Program-made: the position numbers and the translations under genes
Assembly: GCF_030813245.1 (NCBI RefSeq)
Contig: NZ_JAUSUA010000001.1
Location: 310,001 to 374,000 of the forward strand
Length of the DNA stretch: 64,000 bases
Reading direction: 5' to 3'
DNA from: Alkalicoccobacillus murimartini
GTDB lineage: Bacteria > Bacillota > Bacilli > Bacillales > Bacillaceae_D
The notes under the pieces: model-generated
Seen by the model: the letters and a program-made list of their open reading frames with translations, nothing else
What the model was told of the DNA's origin: nothing
Databases searched by the model: none
In this document: positions 1 through 9,583 of the stretch, piece by piece
How positions within the stretch are numbered: the first letter of the stretch is position 1
Layout of the letters: each line of letters begins with the position of its first letter

Positions 1-128
1 TGTTTACGAATACCGGTAATTTAGATACGTATTTATTAATTAAGGAACTTGAGCGCGATTCAGAAACAGTGAACGAATCACAACAAACTAGTGGCTCTGA
101 CCTGTCCATTGACTCATCCTCTCAGTAA
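1..128 (+). CDS. yqzL: YqzL-like small protein, 5' end cut by window
   Basis: The window opens inside a short reading frame ending at TAA 126-128. It reads FTNTGNLDTYLLIKELE and then a Ser/Gln-rich tail. The TG-N/S-x-D-x-YLL-x-KE-x-E core is the signature of the YqzL family, a small protein of unknown function coded between era and recO in Bacillus. The gene lies 21 bp upstream of recO, which fits. The tail after the core is longer than I remember for the family. Function unknown; the start is outside the window. Confidence 0.75.
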   Translation, partial: FTNTGNLDTYLLIKELERDSETVNESQQTSGSDLSIDSSSQ

Positions 129-149
129 CTGACAGCTAGGTGGTTAAGA

Positions 150-914
150 ATGCTAGACCGAGTAGAAGCAATTGTCATTAAAACCGTTGATTACGGAGAA
201 ACCAATAAAATTATCACTCTCTATACAAAGGAACGCGGAAAAATAGGTGTAATGGCAAGAGGAGCAAAAAAGCCGAAGAGTCAGCTTTCGGCTGTTTCTC
301 AGCCATTTATCTATGGGTCATATGTAATATATAAAGGCAGTGGCTTAGGTACATTAAATCAAGGTGATCCAATTAAAACATTTCGTAAAGTGCGCGAGGA
401 TTTAGTTAATGCTTCTTATGCGATGTATATGGCAGAGCTCATTGATAAGCTGACTGAAGAAAATAAGCGGTATATGTGGTTGTTTGATTGGTATTATTTG
501 TGCCTTGTTCATATGGAAGAAGGAGCAGATCCAGAAGTACTTACACGTATTTTTGAAATGAAAATGCTTGATGTAGCTGGGATTAGTCCTCAGCTTGAGA
601 AATGTGTCTGTTGTGGATCACATGATGATCCACAGGCATTTTCAATTCGTTATGGCGGCTTTATATGTAGACGTTGTATAGATAAGGATACTCATGCTTT
701 CCCTTGTTCTATGCAGACTGTGAGACTGCTGCGTTTATTTTATGACATGAACTTACACCGTTTAGGTAACATTTCTTTAAAAGCAGAAACAAAGCAGGAA
801 TTAAAACAAATTATTCGAGCTTATTATGATGAATATTCAGGGGTTGTACTGAAATCCAGACGATTTTTGGATCAGTTAGACCGTATGAATCTAGGACCGA
901 ATATTGACACGTAG
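150..914 (+). CDS. recO: DNA repair protein RecO
   Basis: RecO loads RecA onto SSB-coated single-stranded DNA together with RecR in recombinational gap repair. The 254-residue product has the N-terminal OB fold (MLDRVEAIVIKTVDYGETNK), a helical middle, and a zinc finger with C152-x-C-C155 and C173-x2-C176. The length is normal for the family. Start ATG 150 is preceded by AGGTGG at a good distance. It follows yqzL with a short gap and is probably co-transcribed. A strong promoter for the next gene lies in its last codons, so the recO 3' end doubles as regulatory DNA. Confidence 0.96.
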   Translation: MLDRVEAIVIKTVDYGETNKIITLYTKERGKIGVMARGAKKPKSQLSAVSQPFIYGSYVIYKGSGLGTLNQGDPIKTFRKVREDLVNASYAMYMAELIDKLTEENKRYMWLFDWYYLCLVHMEEGADPEVLTRIFEMKMLDVAGISPQLEKCVCCGSHDDPQAFSIRYGGFICRRCIDKDTHAFPCSMQTVRLLRLFYDMNLHRLGNISLKAETKQELKQIIRAYYDEYSGVVLKSRRFLDQLDRMNLGPNIDT

Positions 915-932
915 TTCGATCTTATGTATGAT
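904..932 (+). promoter_or_regulatory. SigA-type promoter of glyQS T-box transcript
   Basis: A perfect -35 TTGACA (904-909) and a near-perfect -10 TATGAT (927-932) are separated by 17 bp. The predicted start is near 939, just ahead of the T-box leader. The -35 overlaps the last codons and stop of recO. Confidence 0.8.
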
Positions 933-938
933 TTTACT

Positions 939-1157
939 AATACTATAAGGTGCGTTGAAGAAAAGAAGTATCTGTCATAAGCTGAACAAAGCGACCTAGG
1001 GCCGGTGAAAGCCTGGGATTCAGTCGGCAGAGAAGGGCATTTTGGAGCACATACGACGAAAGTGGTTCGTACGAAATGTACGGATAAGTAGGGTGGAACC
1101 GCGGGATTAGCTCCCGTCCCTACGCTGATATTCAGCGTAGGGACGGGAGCTTTTTTC
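939..1157 (+). promoter_or_regulatory. Glycine T-box leader with terminator
   Basis: The leader carries the T-box sequence AGGGTGGAACCGCGGG (1090-1105), whose GG-ACC-C part pairs with the uncharged tRNA acceptor end. The intrinsic terminator has a 20-bp stem (1109-1128 with 1132-1151) followed by a T run. The Stem I region has a CTAGG/CCTGG apical pair and a GGC-A at 1036-1039 in the specifier-loop context (AGAAGGGCATT), matching a glycine codon. Uncharged tRNA-Gly should stabilise the antiterminator and let glyQS be transcribed. The specifier match agrees with the downstream genes. Confidence 0.94.
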
Positions 1158-1206
1158 TATTTGTGACCTACTCTACGCGTAATTACTGACAGGAGGCAAG
1201 CAAAAA

Positions 1207-2097
1207 ATGAATGTACAAAACATGATTATGACATTACAGCAATACTGGGCAAAGCAAAACTGTATCATTATGCAAGCCTACGATACTGAAAAAGGGGCAG
1301 GAACGATGAGTCCTTTCACCTTGTTAAAAACGATCGGACCAGAGCCGTGGAATGTGGCATATGTTGAACCTTCCAGACGACCAGCAGACGGACGATATGG
1401 AGAGAACCCAAACCGTTTGTATCAGCATCATCAGTTCCAAGTTGTAATGAAACCTTCTCCTTTAAATATCCAAGAGTTGTACTTAGACAGCTTAAAAGAA
1501 ATTGGAATTAACCCGTTAGAGCACGATATTCGTTTTGTAGAAGACAACTGGGAGAATCCAACACTTGGATGTGCAGGACTTGGTTGGGAAGTATGGCTAG
1601 ACGGAATGGAAATTACTCAATTCACGTATTTTCAACAAGTTGGTGGAATGGAAGCTAGTCCTGTATCAGCGGAAATTACGTACGGACTAGAACGTCTTGC
1701 TTCTTACATTCAAGATAAGGAAAATGTGTTTGATCTTGAATGGGTAGAAGGATTTACGTATGGAGACATTTTTAGCCAAGCTGAATATGAGCACTCAAAA
1801 TACACATTTGAAGTGTCGGATACAAATATGCTGTTTACTTTGTTTTCAACCTATGAAAAAGAAGCCGGGCGAGCTTTAGATGAGCAACTTGTATTGCCGG
1901 CATATGATTACATTCTCAAATGTTCGCACAGCTTTAACCTGCTCGATGCAAGAGGTGCGATTTCAGTTACAGAGCGAACTGGATATATAGGCCGTGTCCG
2001 TACACTGGCTAGACGTGCAGCACGTTTGTATTATGAGGAACGTGAACGCCTAGGATTCCCTTTGTTAAAAGGAAAGGAGGAGTCAACTCATGAGTAA
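1207..2097 (+). CDS. glyQ: Glycyl-tRNA synthetase alpha subunit
   Basis: GlyQ is the catalytic class II subunit of the bacterial alpha2-beta2 glycyl-tRNA synthetase. It activates glycine with ATP and charges tRNA-Gly. The 296-residue sequence contains the family hallmarks [40 protein letters not shown] and [10 protein letters not shown]. Start ATG 1207 follows an AGGAGGC site. The 3' end overlaps glyS by 8 bp, so translation of the two subunits is likely coupled. Expression is controlled by the glycine T-box just upstream. Confidence 0.98.
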   Translation: MNVQNMIMTLQQYWAKQNCIIMQAYDTEKGAGTMSPFTLLKTIGPEPWNVAYVEPSRRPADGRYGENPNRLYQHHQFQVVMKPSPLNIQELYLDSLKEIGINPLEHDIRFVEDNWENPTLGCAGLGWEVWLDGMEITQFTYFQQVGGMEASPVSAEITYGLERLASYIQDKENVFDLEWVEGFTYGDIFSQAEYEHSKYTFEVSDTNMLFTLFSTYEKEAGRALDEQLVLPAYDYILKCSHSFNLLDARGAISVTERTGYIGRVRTLARRAARLYYEERERLGFPLLKGKEESTHE

Positions 2098-4168
2098 GCA
2101 TGACTTTTTATTAGAAATTGGTTTAGAAGAGCTTCCTGCTCGCTTTGTCACTTCGTCCATTAAACAGTTAAAACAGTCAGTAACAGCATGGTTAACTGAC
2201 CAACGCTTACAATTTGGTTCTGTTGAAGCCTATTCCACACCAAGACGTTTAGCTATTATTGTCAAAGACCTTGGAGAAAATCAATCGAATTTGGAAAGCG
2301 AAGCACGGGGCCCAGCAAAAAAAATTGCTGTCGCCGAAGATGGAAGCTGGTCTAAAGCAGCTTTAGGCTTTGCCCGTGGCCAAGGCTTATCTGCGGATGA
2401 CCTATTCACTAAAGAAGTAAAAGGCGTAGAGTATGTCTTTGCGAAGACTTTCCAAGAAGGTAAAAAAACAGAAGAGCTACTGCCTGAATTAAAAGAATTA
2501 ATTACATCCATGCACTTTCCTAAAAATATGAGATGGCATGATTATTCCTTACGTTTTGCTCGTCCCATTCAATGGATGGTGTCCCTTTATGGATCGCAAG
2601 TTATTCCCTTCTCCATTACATCTATTGAAACAGGTAACACTAGTCGTGGACACCGCTTCTTAGGTGAAGATCTAGTTATAAGTGAACCGAAAGAATATGT
2701 GGAATTGCTGCGTAACCAGTTTGTAGTTGCAGATGCAGATGAGCGTAAACAAATGATTCGTTCACAGCTAGAGGAACTTGCAGAAAACGCAGGTTGGGTC
2801 ATTCCAGTGAATGAAGAGCTACTTGAAGAAGTGAATAACTTAGTAGAATGGCCAACAGCATTAAGTGGTCAATTTGAAGAAAGCTTCTTATCCCTGCCAC
2901 GTGAGGTATTATTAACAACGATGAAGGAGCACCAACGCTATTTTCCTGTTGAGAATATGGACGGGGAATTGCTCGCTCATTTTATAACTGTTCGAAATGG
3001 AGACGCCAACCACTTGGAGAATGTCGCCAGAGGAAATGAAAAAGTACTTCGGGCTCGTTTTTCTGATTCTGCCTTTTTCTTTAAAGAAGATCAAAAGCTT
3101 AATATTGATGCAGCAGTTAAGCAACTTGATTCAATTGTTTATCACGAGGAACTGGGTTCACTTGGTGATAAAGTCAATCGGATACAAGAAATCGCTGACA
3201 AGTTATCAATTCAATTTGGTTATACACCATCAGAACAAGAACTGAGTCACCGTGCAGCAAAGATTAGTAAATTCGATCTGGTTTCTCAGATGGTTGGAGA
3301 GTTCCCAGAGCTCCAAGGCTTAATGGGTGAAGTCTATGCCTCTCATTTAGGTGAAGCAGAAGAAGTAGCAACAGCTGTAAGAGAACACTATTTCCCACGC
3401 TTTGCAGGTGATCAACTACCTACAACGAAGATTGGTCTGGTTGTTAGTATGGCAGATAAGCTCGATACAATCGTTTCGTGTTTCGCTATTGGATTAATCC
3501 CAACAGGTTCACAGGACCCTTATGCATTAAGACGTCAAGCATTGGGATTAGTACAGATGGCAGTAGATAAGCAGCTGGATACGACTCTTGATACCCTGCT
3601 CACACTTGCCGTTGATACAGCTAAAAACCAAGGATTAAAAATGACTAATATAGATGAATTGATGAGTCAGCTTCGTGAGTTCTTTGGATTACGTATGAAA
3701 CATGCTATGACAGACAAAGGGATTGAATATGACATTATTGATGCGGTTTTAACAGACGAAGATCATACGCTTCCTTGGATTTTTTCTAAAGCTGCATTAC
3801 TTTCAGAAGCACGAAACAAAGAAAGCTTTAAAAAAGTAGTAGAAGCGTTAAGCCGGGTCACAAACATAGCAAAAAAAGCGGCAGACTCCGTAGAGATTAA
3901 TCCTGAGCTTTTTGAAAAAGAGGAAGAACATCAATTATACAAACGGTATCAGCAATTACACTCTGAACTAAAGCAATCTAAAGAACTGGGTCAAGTAACA
4001 AAGTCATATGAAGCATTAGAACAGACTGCGCCACTTGTTGATCAATACTTTGAACATATAATGGTTATGTCAGATCAGGAAGATGTGAAAGCGAATCGTC
4101 TTCAGTTGATGAAACAACTATCTACTGAGATCGAAGCCTTTGCCTTGTTCCACAAAATTGTATTCTAA
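2090..4168 (+). CDS. glyS: Glycyl-tRNA synthetase beta subunit
   Basis: GlyS is the tRNA-binding partner of GlyQ. The 692-residue product begins with the typical [14 protein letters not shown], contains the conserved segments STPRRLA, GHRFLG and [23 protein letters not shown] of the HD-like body, and ends in an anticodon-binding helical domain. The start ATG 2090 lies inside glyQ and has GGAGG upstream. Length is normal. It is the last gene of the T-box operon; ccpN follows after about 40 bp with no clear terminator, so some read-through is possible. Confidence 0.98.
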   Translation: MSKHDFLLEIGLEELPARFVTSSIKQLKQSVTAWLTDQRLQFGSVEAYSTPRRLAIIVKDLGENQSNLESEARGPAKKIAVAEDGSWSKAALGFARGQGLSADDLFTKEVKGVEYVFAKTFQEGKKTEELLPELKELITSMHFPKNMRWHDYSLRFARPIQWMVSLYGSQVIPFSITSIETGNTSRGHRFLGEDLVISEPKEYVELLRNQFVVADADERKQMIRSQLEELAENAGWVIPVNEELLEEVNNLVEWPTALSGQFEESFLSLPREVLLTTMKEHQRYFPVENMDGELLAHFITVRNGDANHLENVARGNEKVLRARFSDSAFFFKEDQKLNIDAAVKQLDSIVYHEELGSLGDKVNRIQEIADKLSIQFGYTPSEQELSHRAAKISKFDLVSQMVGEFPELQGLMGEVYASHLGEAEEVATAVREHYFPRFAGDQLPTTKIGLVVSMADKLDTIVSCFAIGLIPTGSQDPYALRRQALGLVQMAVDKQLDTTLDTLLTLAVDTAKNQGLKMTNIDELMSQLREFFGLRMKHAMTDKGIEYDIIDAVLTDEDHTLPWIFSKAALLSEARNKESFKKVVEALSRVTNIAKKAADSVEINPELFEKEEEHQLYKRYQQLHSELKQSKELGQVTKSYEALEQTAPLVDQYFEHIMVMSDQEDVKANRLQLMKQLSTEIEAFALFHKIVF

Positions 4169-4208
4169 AAGGGTAGATATTTGTTATTGAAAAAGGCGGT
4201 GAGTTCCC

Positions 4209-4844
4209 ATCGAACTATCTAGCAGGCAAGAACAGATTCTTACCATTGTAAAAGACAACGGTCCGATCACAGGTGAGCATATTGCAGAAAGGCTCTCGTT
4301 AACGAGAGCTACTCTGCGACCTGATTTGGCTATTTTAACAATGTCCGGTTACTTAGATGCACGACCGAGAGTGGGGTATTTCTACACAGGTAAAACAAAT
4401 GCCCACATTCTATCTGAGAAAGTTAAATCGATCACGGTTGATCATTATAAATCTCGACCAGTTGTTGTCAATGAAGCATCTTCTGTTTATGAAGCCATAA
4501 CAACGATGTTTCTAGAAGACGTTGGGACACTATTTGTGGTTGATAAGCTCGCCACTCTTTCTGGAGTCGTTTCGAGAAAAGACTTGCTCCGTGCAAGCCT
4601 CGGTCAGCATTCGTTAGAAACCATTCCTGTAGGTGTAATTATGACCAGGATGCCAAATGTCACGTTTTGTGAAGAAAGTGATTTCATTATTGATATTGCT
4701 AAAAAACTTATTACAAAACAAATTGATGGTCTACCCATTGTAAAAAAGGTGCCTCATGGAAGTGGATATGAAGTCACAGGCCGCATAACAAAAACCAACA
4801 TCACAAGTTTACTTGTCGATTTGGCTAACAATGAAACCATTTAA
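4209..4844 (+). CDS. ccpN: CcpN-type transcriptional repressor, start codon anomalous
   Basis: CcpN represses gluconeogenic genes such as gapB and pckA in B. subtilis and is coded next to yqfL, as here. Residues 1-60 form a DeoR-like winged helix (RQEQILTIV, GPITGEHIAERL, TRATLRPDLAILTMSGYL), followed by two CBS domains (around 80-135 and 145-205). The frame is open from 4203 but has no ATG, GTG or TTG ahead of the helix-turn-helix; the first, TTG 4326, would delete that domain. A strong site AAAGGCGGTGA (4192-4202) lies 6 bases before ATC 4209, which I use as the start. Alternatively GTG 4199 begins the gene and one extra C in the CCC run at 4206-4208 shifts the frame; that reading restores M-S-S-I-E-L, close to B. 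subtilis. Confidence 0.8.
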   Translation: MELSSRQEQILTIVKDNGPITGEHIAERLSLTRATLRPDLAILTMSGYLDARPRVGYFYTGKTNAHILSEKVKSITVDHYKSRPVVVNEASSVYEAITTMFLEDVGTLFVVDKLATLSGVVSRKDLLRASLGQHSLETIPVGVIMTRMPNVTFCEESDFIIDIAKKLITKQIDGLPIVKKVPHGSGYEVTGRITKTNITSLLVDLANNETI

Positions 4845-4880
4845 TCAAGACAATAGCTATTTTTACAAGGAGAGGGTCTT

Positions 4881-5696
4881 ATGGAGGAAATCAACCATCG
4901 TCCGATTGTCTATGTTGTATCAGATTCTGTTGGGGAAACGGCAGAGCTAGTAGTGAAAGCTGCAGTTAGTCAATTTAGCGAATCAGGAGTAGAGCTTAGA
5001 AGAATTCCTTATGTTGAAGATAAGGGAACAATTGAAGAGGTTGTCTTTTTGGCTTCACAGGCAAAAGCGTTAATTGCATTTACACTAGTGGTTCCTGATA
5101 TGAAAAACTATTTACTAACAAGAGCGGCTGAAGAAAAAGTTGAAACGGTTGATATTATCGGACCTATGCTTAACAAAGTGTCTGAGCTAACAAATAAAAA
5201 GCCGAGATATGAGCCTGGTGTTATTTATCGTCTTGATGAAGATTACTTCAGAAAAGTGGAAGCGATTGAGTTTGCTGTAAAATATGATGATGGACGAGAC
5301 CCTAGAGGAATTATCCGCGCTGACGTAGTGTTGATAGGTGTGTCACGTACATCCAAAACACCTTTGTCACAATACTTAGCTCATAAACGATTAAAGGTCG
5401 CAAATGTACCTTTGGTTCCTGAAGTTGAGCCGCCTGCAGAACTCTTTAAAATCTCGCCTCAAAAATGTATCGGTTTAAAGATTAGTCCAGAGAAGCTTAA
5501 TAGTATTCGTACAGAACGCTTAAAAGCACTCGGTCTAAAATCTGAAGCGAATTATGCCAATATTAACCGTATCAAAGAAGAGCTTGCTTACTCTGAAAGT
5601 GTCATGACTCGAATTGGCTGTCCAGTTGTAGATGTATCTAATAAAGCAGTAGAAGAAACCGCAAACTTAATCTCGAATATGTTTCAAAGAAAGTAA
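4881..5696 (+). CDS. yqfL: PPDK regulatory protein (pyruvate, phosphate dikinase kinase/phosphotransferase)
   Basis: This DUF299 enzyme both phosphorylates (ADP-dependent) and dephosphorylates the active-site threonine of pyruvate, phosphate dikinase. The 271-residue sequence has the N-terminal [12 protein letters not shown] motif and a P-loop-like GVSRTSKTP beginning at G153, followed by the LSQYLA and NVPLVPE segments typical of the family. Start ATG 4881 is preceded by AAGGAGAG. It is paired with ccpN, as in B. subtilis, where the partner influences CcpN activity. No PPDK gene is in the window. Confidence 0.93.
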   Translation: MEEINHRPIVYVVSDSVGETAELVVKAAVSQFSESGVELRRIPYVEDKGTIEEVVFLASQAKALIAFTLVVPDMKNYLLTRAAEEKVETVDIIGPMLNKVSELTNKKPRYEPGVIYRLDEDYFRKVEAIEFAVKYDDGRDPRGIIRADVVLIGVSRTSKTPLSQYLAHKRLKVANVPLVPEVEPPAELFKISPQKCIGLKISPEKLNSIRTERLKALGLKSEANYANINRIKEELAYSESVMTRIGCPVVDVSNKAVEETANLISNMFQRK

Positions 5697-5709
5697 TACA
5701 TTGTCTCTT

Positions 5710-5750
5710 AGCTCTTAGTGTTTTCGATTATACTGAGAGCTTACTTTATT
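5710..5750 (+). terminator. Terminator after yqfL
   Basis: A hairpin with stem AGCTCTTAGT / ACTGAGAGCT (one G-U pair) and a 12-base loop is followed by a T-rich tail, 14 bp after the yqfL stop. It closes the ccpN-yqfL unit. Confidence 0.65.
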
Positions 5751-5776
5751 TATTATCCTTTTTTAAAATAAAATCC

Positions 5777-5805
5777 TGTTCAAATGAACAATATTTACGT
5801 ATAAT
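5777..5805 (+). promoter_or_regulatory. Candidate promoter for yqxD-dnaG-sigA
   Basis: A consensus -10 TATAAT (5800-5805) lies 17 bp after a weak -35 TGTTCA (5777-5782). It is the only good -10 between the yqfL terminator and yqxD. The transcript would have a long leader of about 220 bases before the yqxD start I prefer. Nothing else recognisable was seen between 5750 and 6035. Confidence 0.4.
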
Positions 5806-6035
5806 TAAGAATTGTGATTTCAACTCTATTTCACATATAAATGGTCTATTTTGATAAGAGAACAAATAAATTTGAAAAGTCAAGACTTTTTCCAGTTATT
5901 TTGGTAATGATAGTAAGGGATACGTTGAACTTAAATAGTAATAATTGGTATTTACCTTACATGATTCGACGAAAATCATCTTTTTCTGCTTTTTTAGCAG
6001 GATTTTTTAAAGGAGTGTGGAATCAACTAAATACG

Positions 6036-6491
6036 ATGGATGAAACTAAACCAACAATCTCTCTTTTTATTGATGCAGATTCCTGTCCTGTAAAGGAAGA
6101 AATTCTTACCTATCGCTTTCTATCTGATCTAAGGATTGTGTTTGTGATGTCTTATGCACACATGATGAATCTTCCGCAAGAAGTTGACCAGGTAATGGTC
6201 GATTCAGACAAAGAAGCTGTTGATTTATACATTATGAATAAGATTAAGGCAGGGGATGTCTGCGTTACACAGGATCATGCCTTAGCATCGCTGCTTCTTA
6301 GGAAAAAGGTAAGAGTTTTATCTCCTAGAGGTATCCAGTACCTTGAAGAGAGTATTGAACAGCTATTGGACGTTCGATATATGTCAGCTCAGAAACGCAG
6401 AAGAGGCATTCGGACTAAGGGACCAAAACCGTTCACAGAAGAAGATCGGAATCGGTTTGTGCAGGAATTAAAGATTATTTTGCAGAAATAG
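6036..6491 (+). CDS. yqxD: YaiI/YqxD family protein (UPF0178)
   Basis: A PIN/NYN-like fold protein of unknown function, conserved just upstream of dnaG in Bacillus. The family core begins SLFIDADSCPVKEEI (acidic nuclease-like residues) and continues with VDLYIMNKIKAGDVCVTQDHALA and the C-terminal KGPKPFTEEDRNRF. From ATG 6036 the product is 151 residues, the normal size. The frame is open back to ATG 5841, adding 65 residues unlike the family. The best ribosome site (AAAGGAG, 6009-6015) is about 20 bases from ATG 6036, so the exact start is uncertain. A GTG at 6015 overlaps that site and is unlikely. Confidence 0.82.
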   Translation: MDETKPTISLFIDADSCPVKEEILTYRFLSDLRIVFVMSYAHMMNLPQEVDQVMVDSDKEAVDLYIMNKIKAGDVCVTQDHALASLLLRKKVRVLSPRGIQYLEESIEQLLDVRYMSAQKRRRGIRTKGPKPFTEEDRNRFVQELKIILQK

Positions 6492-6560
6492 AAGGATTAT
6501 AGAAAAAAAACTCGAATCTTAAAGACTTGTGGTAAATTTTATTTGCAAACGGTGATGTAT

Positions 6561-8360
6561 ATGAGTACACGCATTCCAGAAGAGAAGATTGAAGAAGTAC
6601 GTAAATCAAGTGATATTGTTGAAGTAATTAGCCAATATGTTCAACTAAAGAAACAAGGTAAGCAATATACCGGTTTATGTCCATTTCATGGAGAGAAGTC
6701 TCCCTCCTTTTCCGTATCACCTGAGAAACAGGTTTATCATTGTTTTGGCTGTGGAGCTGGAGGAAATGTCTTTACATTTCTGAGAGAGCATGAAGGCTAT
6801 TCATTTACAGATTCGGTTAAATATCTGGCTGATAAAGGGAGCATATCATTACCTGAGATTCATCAGGAATCAAATGCTAAACCTACGGAGCGTTTTACAG
6901 AACTATTTAAAAGTCATGAGGCAGCAGCGACATTTTACCAGCGTGTATTTGCCTTAACAGATGAAGGGACAGCAGGAAGAGAGTATGCGGAAGAACGCGG
7001 TTTTACTCCTGAACAACTCCATCACTTTCAAATTGGTTTTGCTCCAGCAGGTTGGGAGAATCTCTCCATCTTTTTAGGGAAAAAGGATTTTAAAGAGAGT
7101 GATATGGTGCAGGCTGGTTTGTTAGCAGAGCGTGATCAGTCGGAAGGGGTTTACGACCGATTTCGAAGTAGGCTGATGTTTCCAATCTGGGATGGACAGG
7201 GTAAAGTTGTTGGCTTCAGCGGTCGATTAGTTGGTGAAGGTAAACCAAAGTACTTGAATAGTCCTGAAACGCCTATCTTCCATAAAAATAAGCTACTATA
7301 TGGCCTTCATCTTGCACGTCCAGCAATTAGGAAATCAAACACTGCGGTTTTGTTTGAAGGAGCAGCAGATGTAGTTGCAGCTTGGGGGGCAGGGGTTGAT
7401 AATGGCGTAGCAACTCTAGGTACAGCTTTTACAGATGAACATGCCAAACTATTAAGGCGTAATGCCGAGAATGTGGTAGTTTGTTATGATTCTGACCAAG
7501 CAGGCCAAAGTGCTGCATTCCGTTCAACAAGTGTCTTGGAACAGGCAGGCTGTGTAGTGAGTATTGCTCATATGCCTGATGGATTGGATCCCGATGACTA
7601 CATTAGAAAATTTGGAGCAGAACGCTTCCAAACTGATGTTATAGGGGCAACCCAAACGGTTATGGCATTTAAGATGAGATACCTTCGTTTGGAGAAAAAT
7701 CTCCGGAATGAAGGAGAACGAATGGTTTATATCGAAGAAGTACTGCAAGAGCTTGCAAAATTGCCACGGGCGGTTGAACGGGATCACTACCTAAGGCAAC
7801 TTGCTGACGAATTTTCTTTATCTCTTGATGTACTTAAGCAGGAGCAATACCGATTGTATCGGGAAAAGAAGACAACTCATACTGCCAAAGAAGCAATAGG
7901 TAAGAAGAGTGTCAGTGAGCATAGGCAAGTTAGGCAAAAGAGACTTCTACCGGCATACCAGAACGCAGAGCGTATTCTGCTAGCTTTGATGATGAATGAT
8001 GAAGATCTAGCTTGGCGAATCGAGGAACGTCTTGGAGCCGCCTTTAATGTGGATGAACACCAGGCCTTGTTTGCCTATTTAATTGCCTATTATGGAAATG
8101 GTAAAGAGGCAAGCCCAAGGGAATTCTTGCAAAGCATAGAGGATCGCTCGCTTGTGCGTTTGGCTTCAGAGTTATCAACGATCACGATTAATGCTGAGTG
8201 CTCTGAAGAGGAACTTGAGGATTATGTCAAACAGATTGAAAACTATCCAAAGAGGGTAGAGATACAAGAGAAACAAGCAGCTTCTAAGCTCGAACAGGAT
8301 CCACTTACACAAGCACGTCTTTTAACTGAAATACAGCAGCTCAAGAGAGAGCTTTCGTAG
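6561..8360 (+). CDS. dnaG: DNA primase
   Basis: DnaG makes the RNA primers for replication. The 599-residue product has the CHC2 zinc-binding domain (C40, H43, C61, C64 in CPFHGEKSP...CFGCGAGG), the RNA polymerase domain, a TOPRIM region with E266 (FEGAADVVAAW) and the D310-x-D312 pair (CYDSDQAG), and a C-terminal helicase-binding domain. I start at ATG 6561 (MSTRIPEEKIEEV), which matches the family N-terminus; a TTG at 6543 and an ATG at 6555 would add a few unsupported residues. The site upstream is weak. It sits between yqxD and sigA, the classical macromolecular synthesis arrangement. Confidence 0.96.
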   Translation: MSTRIPEEKIEEVRKSSDIVEVISQYVQLKKQGKQYTGLCPFHGEKSPSFSVSPEKQVYHCFGCGAGGNVFTFLREHEGYSFTDSVKYLADKGSISLPEIHQESNAKPTERFTELFKSHEAAATFYQRVFALTDEGTAGREYAEERGFTPEQLHHFQIGFAPAGWENLSIFLGKKDFKESDMVQAGLLAERDQSEGVYDRFRSRLMFPIWDGQGKVVGFSGRLVGEGKPKYLNSPETPIFHKNKLLYGLHLARPAIRKSNTAVLFEGAADVVAAWGAGVDNGVATLGTAFTDEHAKLLRRNAENVVVCYDSDQAGQSAAFRSTSVLEQAGCVVSIAHMPDGLDPDDYIRKFGAERFQTDVIGATQTVMAFKMRYLRLEKNLRNEGERMVYIEEVLQELAKLPRAVERDHYLRQLADEFSLSLDVLKQEQYRLYREKKTTHTAKEAIGKKSVSEHRQVRQKRLLPAYQNAERILLALMMNDEDLAWRIEERLGAAFNVDEHQALFAYLIAYYGNGKEASPREFLQSIEDRSLVRLASELSTITINAECSEEELEDYVKQIENYPKRVEIQEKQAASKLEQDPLTQARLLTEIQQLKRELS

Positions 8361-8407
8361 AGAGCTTGCATAAAGTCAGGTTTTGAACAATGGAAGGAGG
8401 GGATCGC

Positions 8408-9523
8408 ATGGCAGATAAACCACTACGTCCTGTAACGGAAGGTGAATTATCCATCGATCAAGTGAAAGAACAATTAGTGGAGGTAGGCAAAAAACGCGGA
8501 GTTTTAAGTTATGCCGAGATCACAGAGAAAATGGCTAGCTTTGAGCAAGACTCCGAGCAAATGGATGAATTTTTTGAGTATCTCGGAGAGCAGGGTATTG
8601 ATTTGCAAAACGAATCAGAAGAAGGCCCTCAAGCTCCAGAGGCAGCAAAAGAAGAAGAATTCGATTTGAACGATCTTAGTGTGCCTCCAGGCATTAAAAT
8701 AAATGATCCGGTTCGTATGTATTTGAAAGAAATCGGCCGTGTACATCTTTTATCTGCAGCTGAGGAAATTGAATTAGCTAAACGAATTGAGCAGGGTGAT
8801 GAAGAAGCAAAGCGTCGACTTGCTGAAGCAAATCTTCGTTTAGTTGTTTCAATTGCCAAACGTTATGTTGGTCGTGGAATGCTGTTTTTGGATCTAATCC
8901 AAGAAGGTAATATGGGACTCATTAAAGCAGTAGAGAAGTTTGACTTCCAAAAAGGATTTAAGTTCAGTACGTATGCTACATGGTGGATTCGTCAAGCCAT
9001 TACTCGTGCAATTGCTGACCAAGCACGTACGATCCGAATTCCTGTTCATATGGTTGAAACAATTAATAAATTAATTCGAGTTCAACGTCAATTGCTACAG
9101 GATTTTGGACGAGAGCCAACACCAGAAGAAGTAGCTGAAGAAATGGAACTGACACCTGAGAAGGTCCGTGAGATTCTTAAGATTGCTCAAGAGCCTGTTT
9201 CTTTAGAAACACCAATCGGTGAAGAAGATGACTCTCACCTCGGTGACTTTATTGAAGACCAAGAAGCTCTTGCGCCTTCTGACGCAGCTGCTTATGAGTT
9301 ACTTAAAGAACAGCTTGAAGACGTACTTGATACGTTAACTGATCGTGAAGAGAACGTACTTCGTCTTCGTTTTGGTCTTGATGACGGCCGTACTAGAACT
9401 CTTGAAGAAGTTGGTAAGGTATTCGGTGTTACGCGTGAGCGTATTCGTCAAATCGAAGCCAAAGCCCTTCGTAAGCTTCGCCACCCAAGCAGAAGCAAAC
9501 GTCTTAAAGACTTTTTAGAATAG
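8408..9523 (+). CDS. sigA: RNA polymerase primary sigma factor SigA
   Basis: The vegetative sigma-70 factor. The 371-residue product carries region 1.1 ([24 protein letters not shown]), region 1.2 ([13 protein letters not shown]), the invariant region 2 ([26 protein letters not shown]) that reads the -10, region 3, and region 4 (TREENVLRL-type [32 protein letters not shown]) that reads the -35. ATG 8408 follows AAGGAGGGG at correct spacing; the ATG at 8390 precedes that site. It is 47 bp after dnaG and is followed by its own terminator. Confidence 0.98.
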   Translation: MADKPLRPVTEGELSIDQVKEQLVEVGKKRGVLSYAEITEKMASFEQDSEQMDEFFEYLGEQGIDLQNESEEGPQAPEAAKEEEFDLNDLSVPPGIKINDPVRMYLKEIGRVHLLSAAEEIELAKRIEQGDEEAKRRLAEANLRLVVSIAKRYVGRGMLFLDLIQEGNMGLIKAVEKFDFQKGFKFSTYATWWIRQAITRAIADQARTIRIPVHMVETINKLIRVQRQLLQDFGREPTPEEVAEEMELTPEKVREILKIAQEPVSLETPIGEEDDSHLGDFIEDQEALAPSDAAAYELLKEQLEDVLDTLTDREENVLRLRFGLDDGRTRTLEEVGKVFGVTRERIRQIEAKALRKLRHPSRSKRLKDFLE

Positions 9524-9533
9524 GTTGATCTAA

Positions 9534-9568
9534 AAGGTTTACTCCAACAGGGGTAAGCCTTTTTTTTA
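9534..9568 (+). terminator. Terminator after sigA
   Basis: A stem of about 10 bp, GGTTTACTCC / GGGGTAAGCC, with a 4-base loop and nine T residues lies 12 bp after the sigA stop. Confidence 0.85.
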
Positions 9569-9583
9569 TAGCAGGAGGCATAG

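Noticed and set aside
2281-3245. Several frames of 70-82 codons within glyS on both strands.
   Set aside because: They are shadows of the well-conserved glyS coding frame.
4326-4844. Short ccpN starting at TTG 4326.
   Set aside because: It would delete the conserved DNA-binding helix-turn-helix that is clearly coded just upstream in the same frame.
5841-6035. N-terminal extension of yqxD from ATG 5841.
   Set aside because: The 65 extra residues do not resemble the family, the region contains the likely promoter leader, and no ribosome site precedes ATG 5841.
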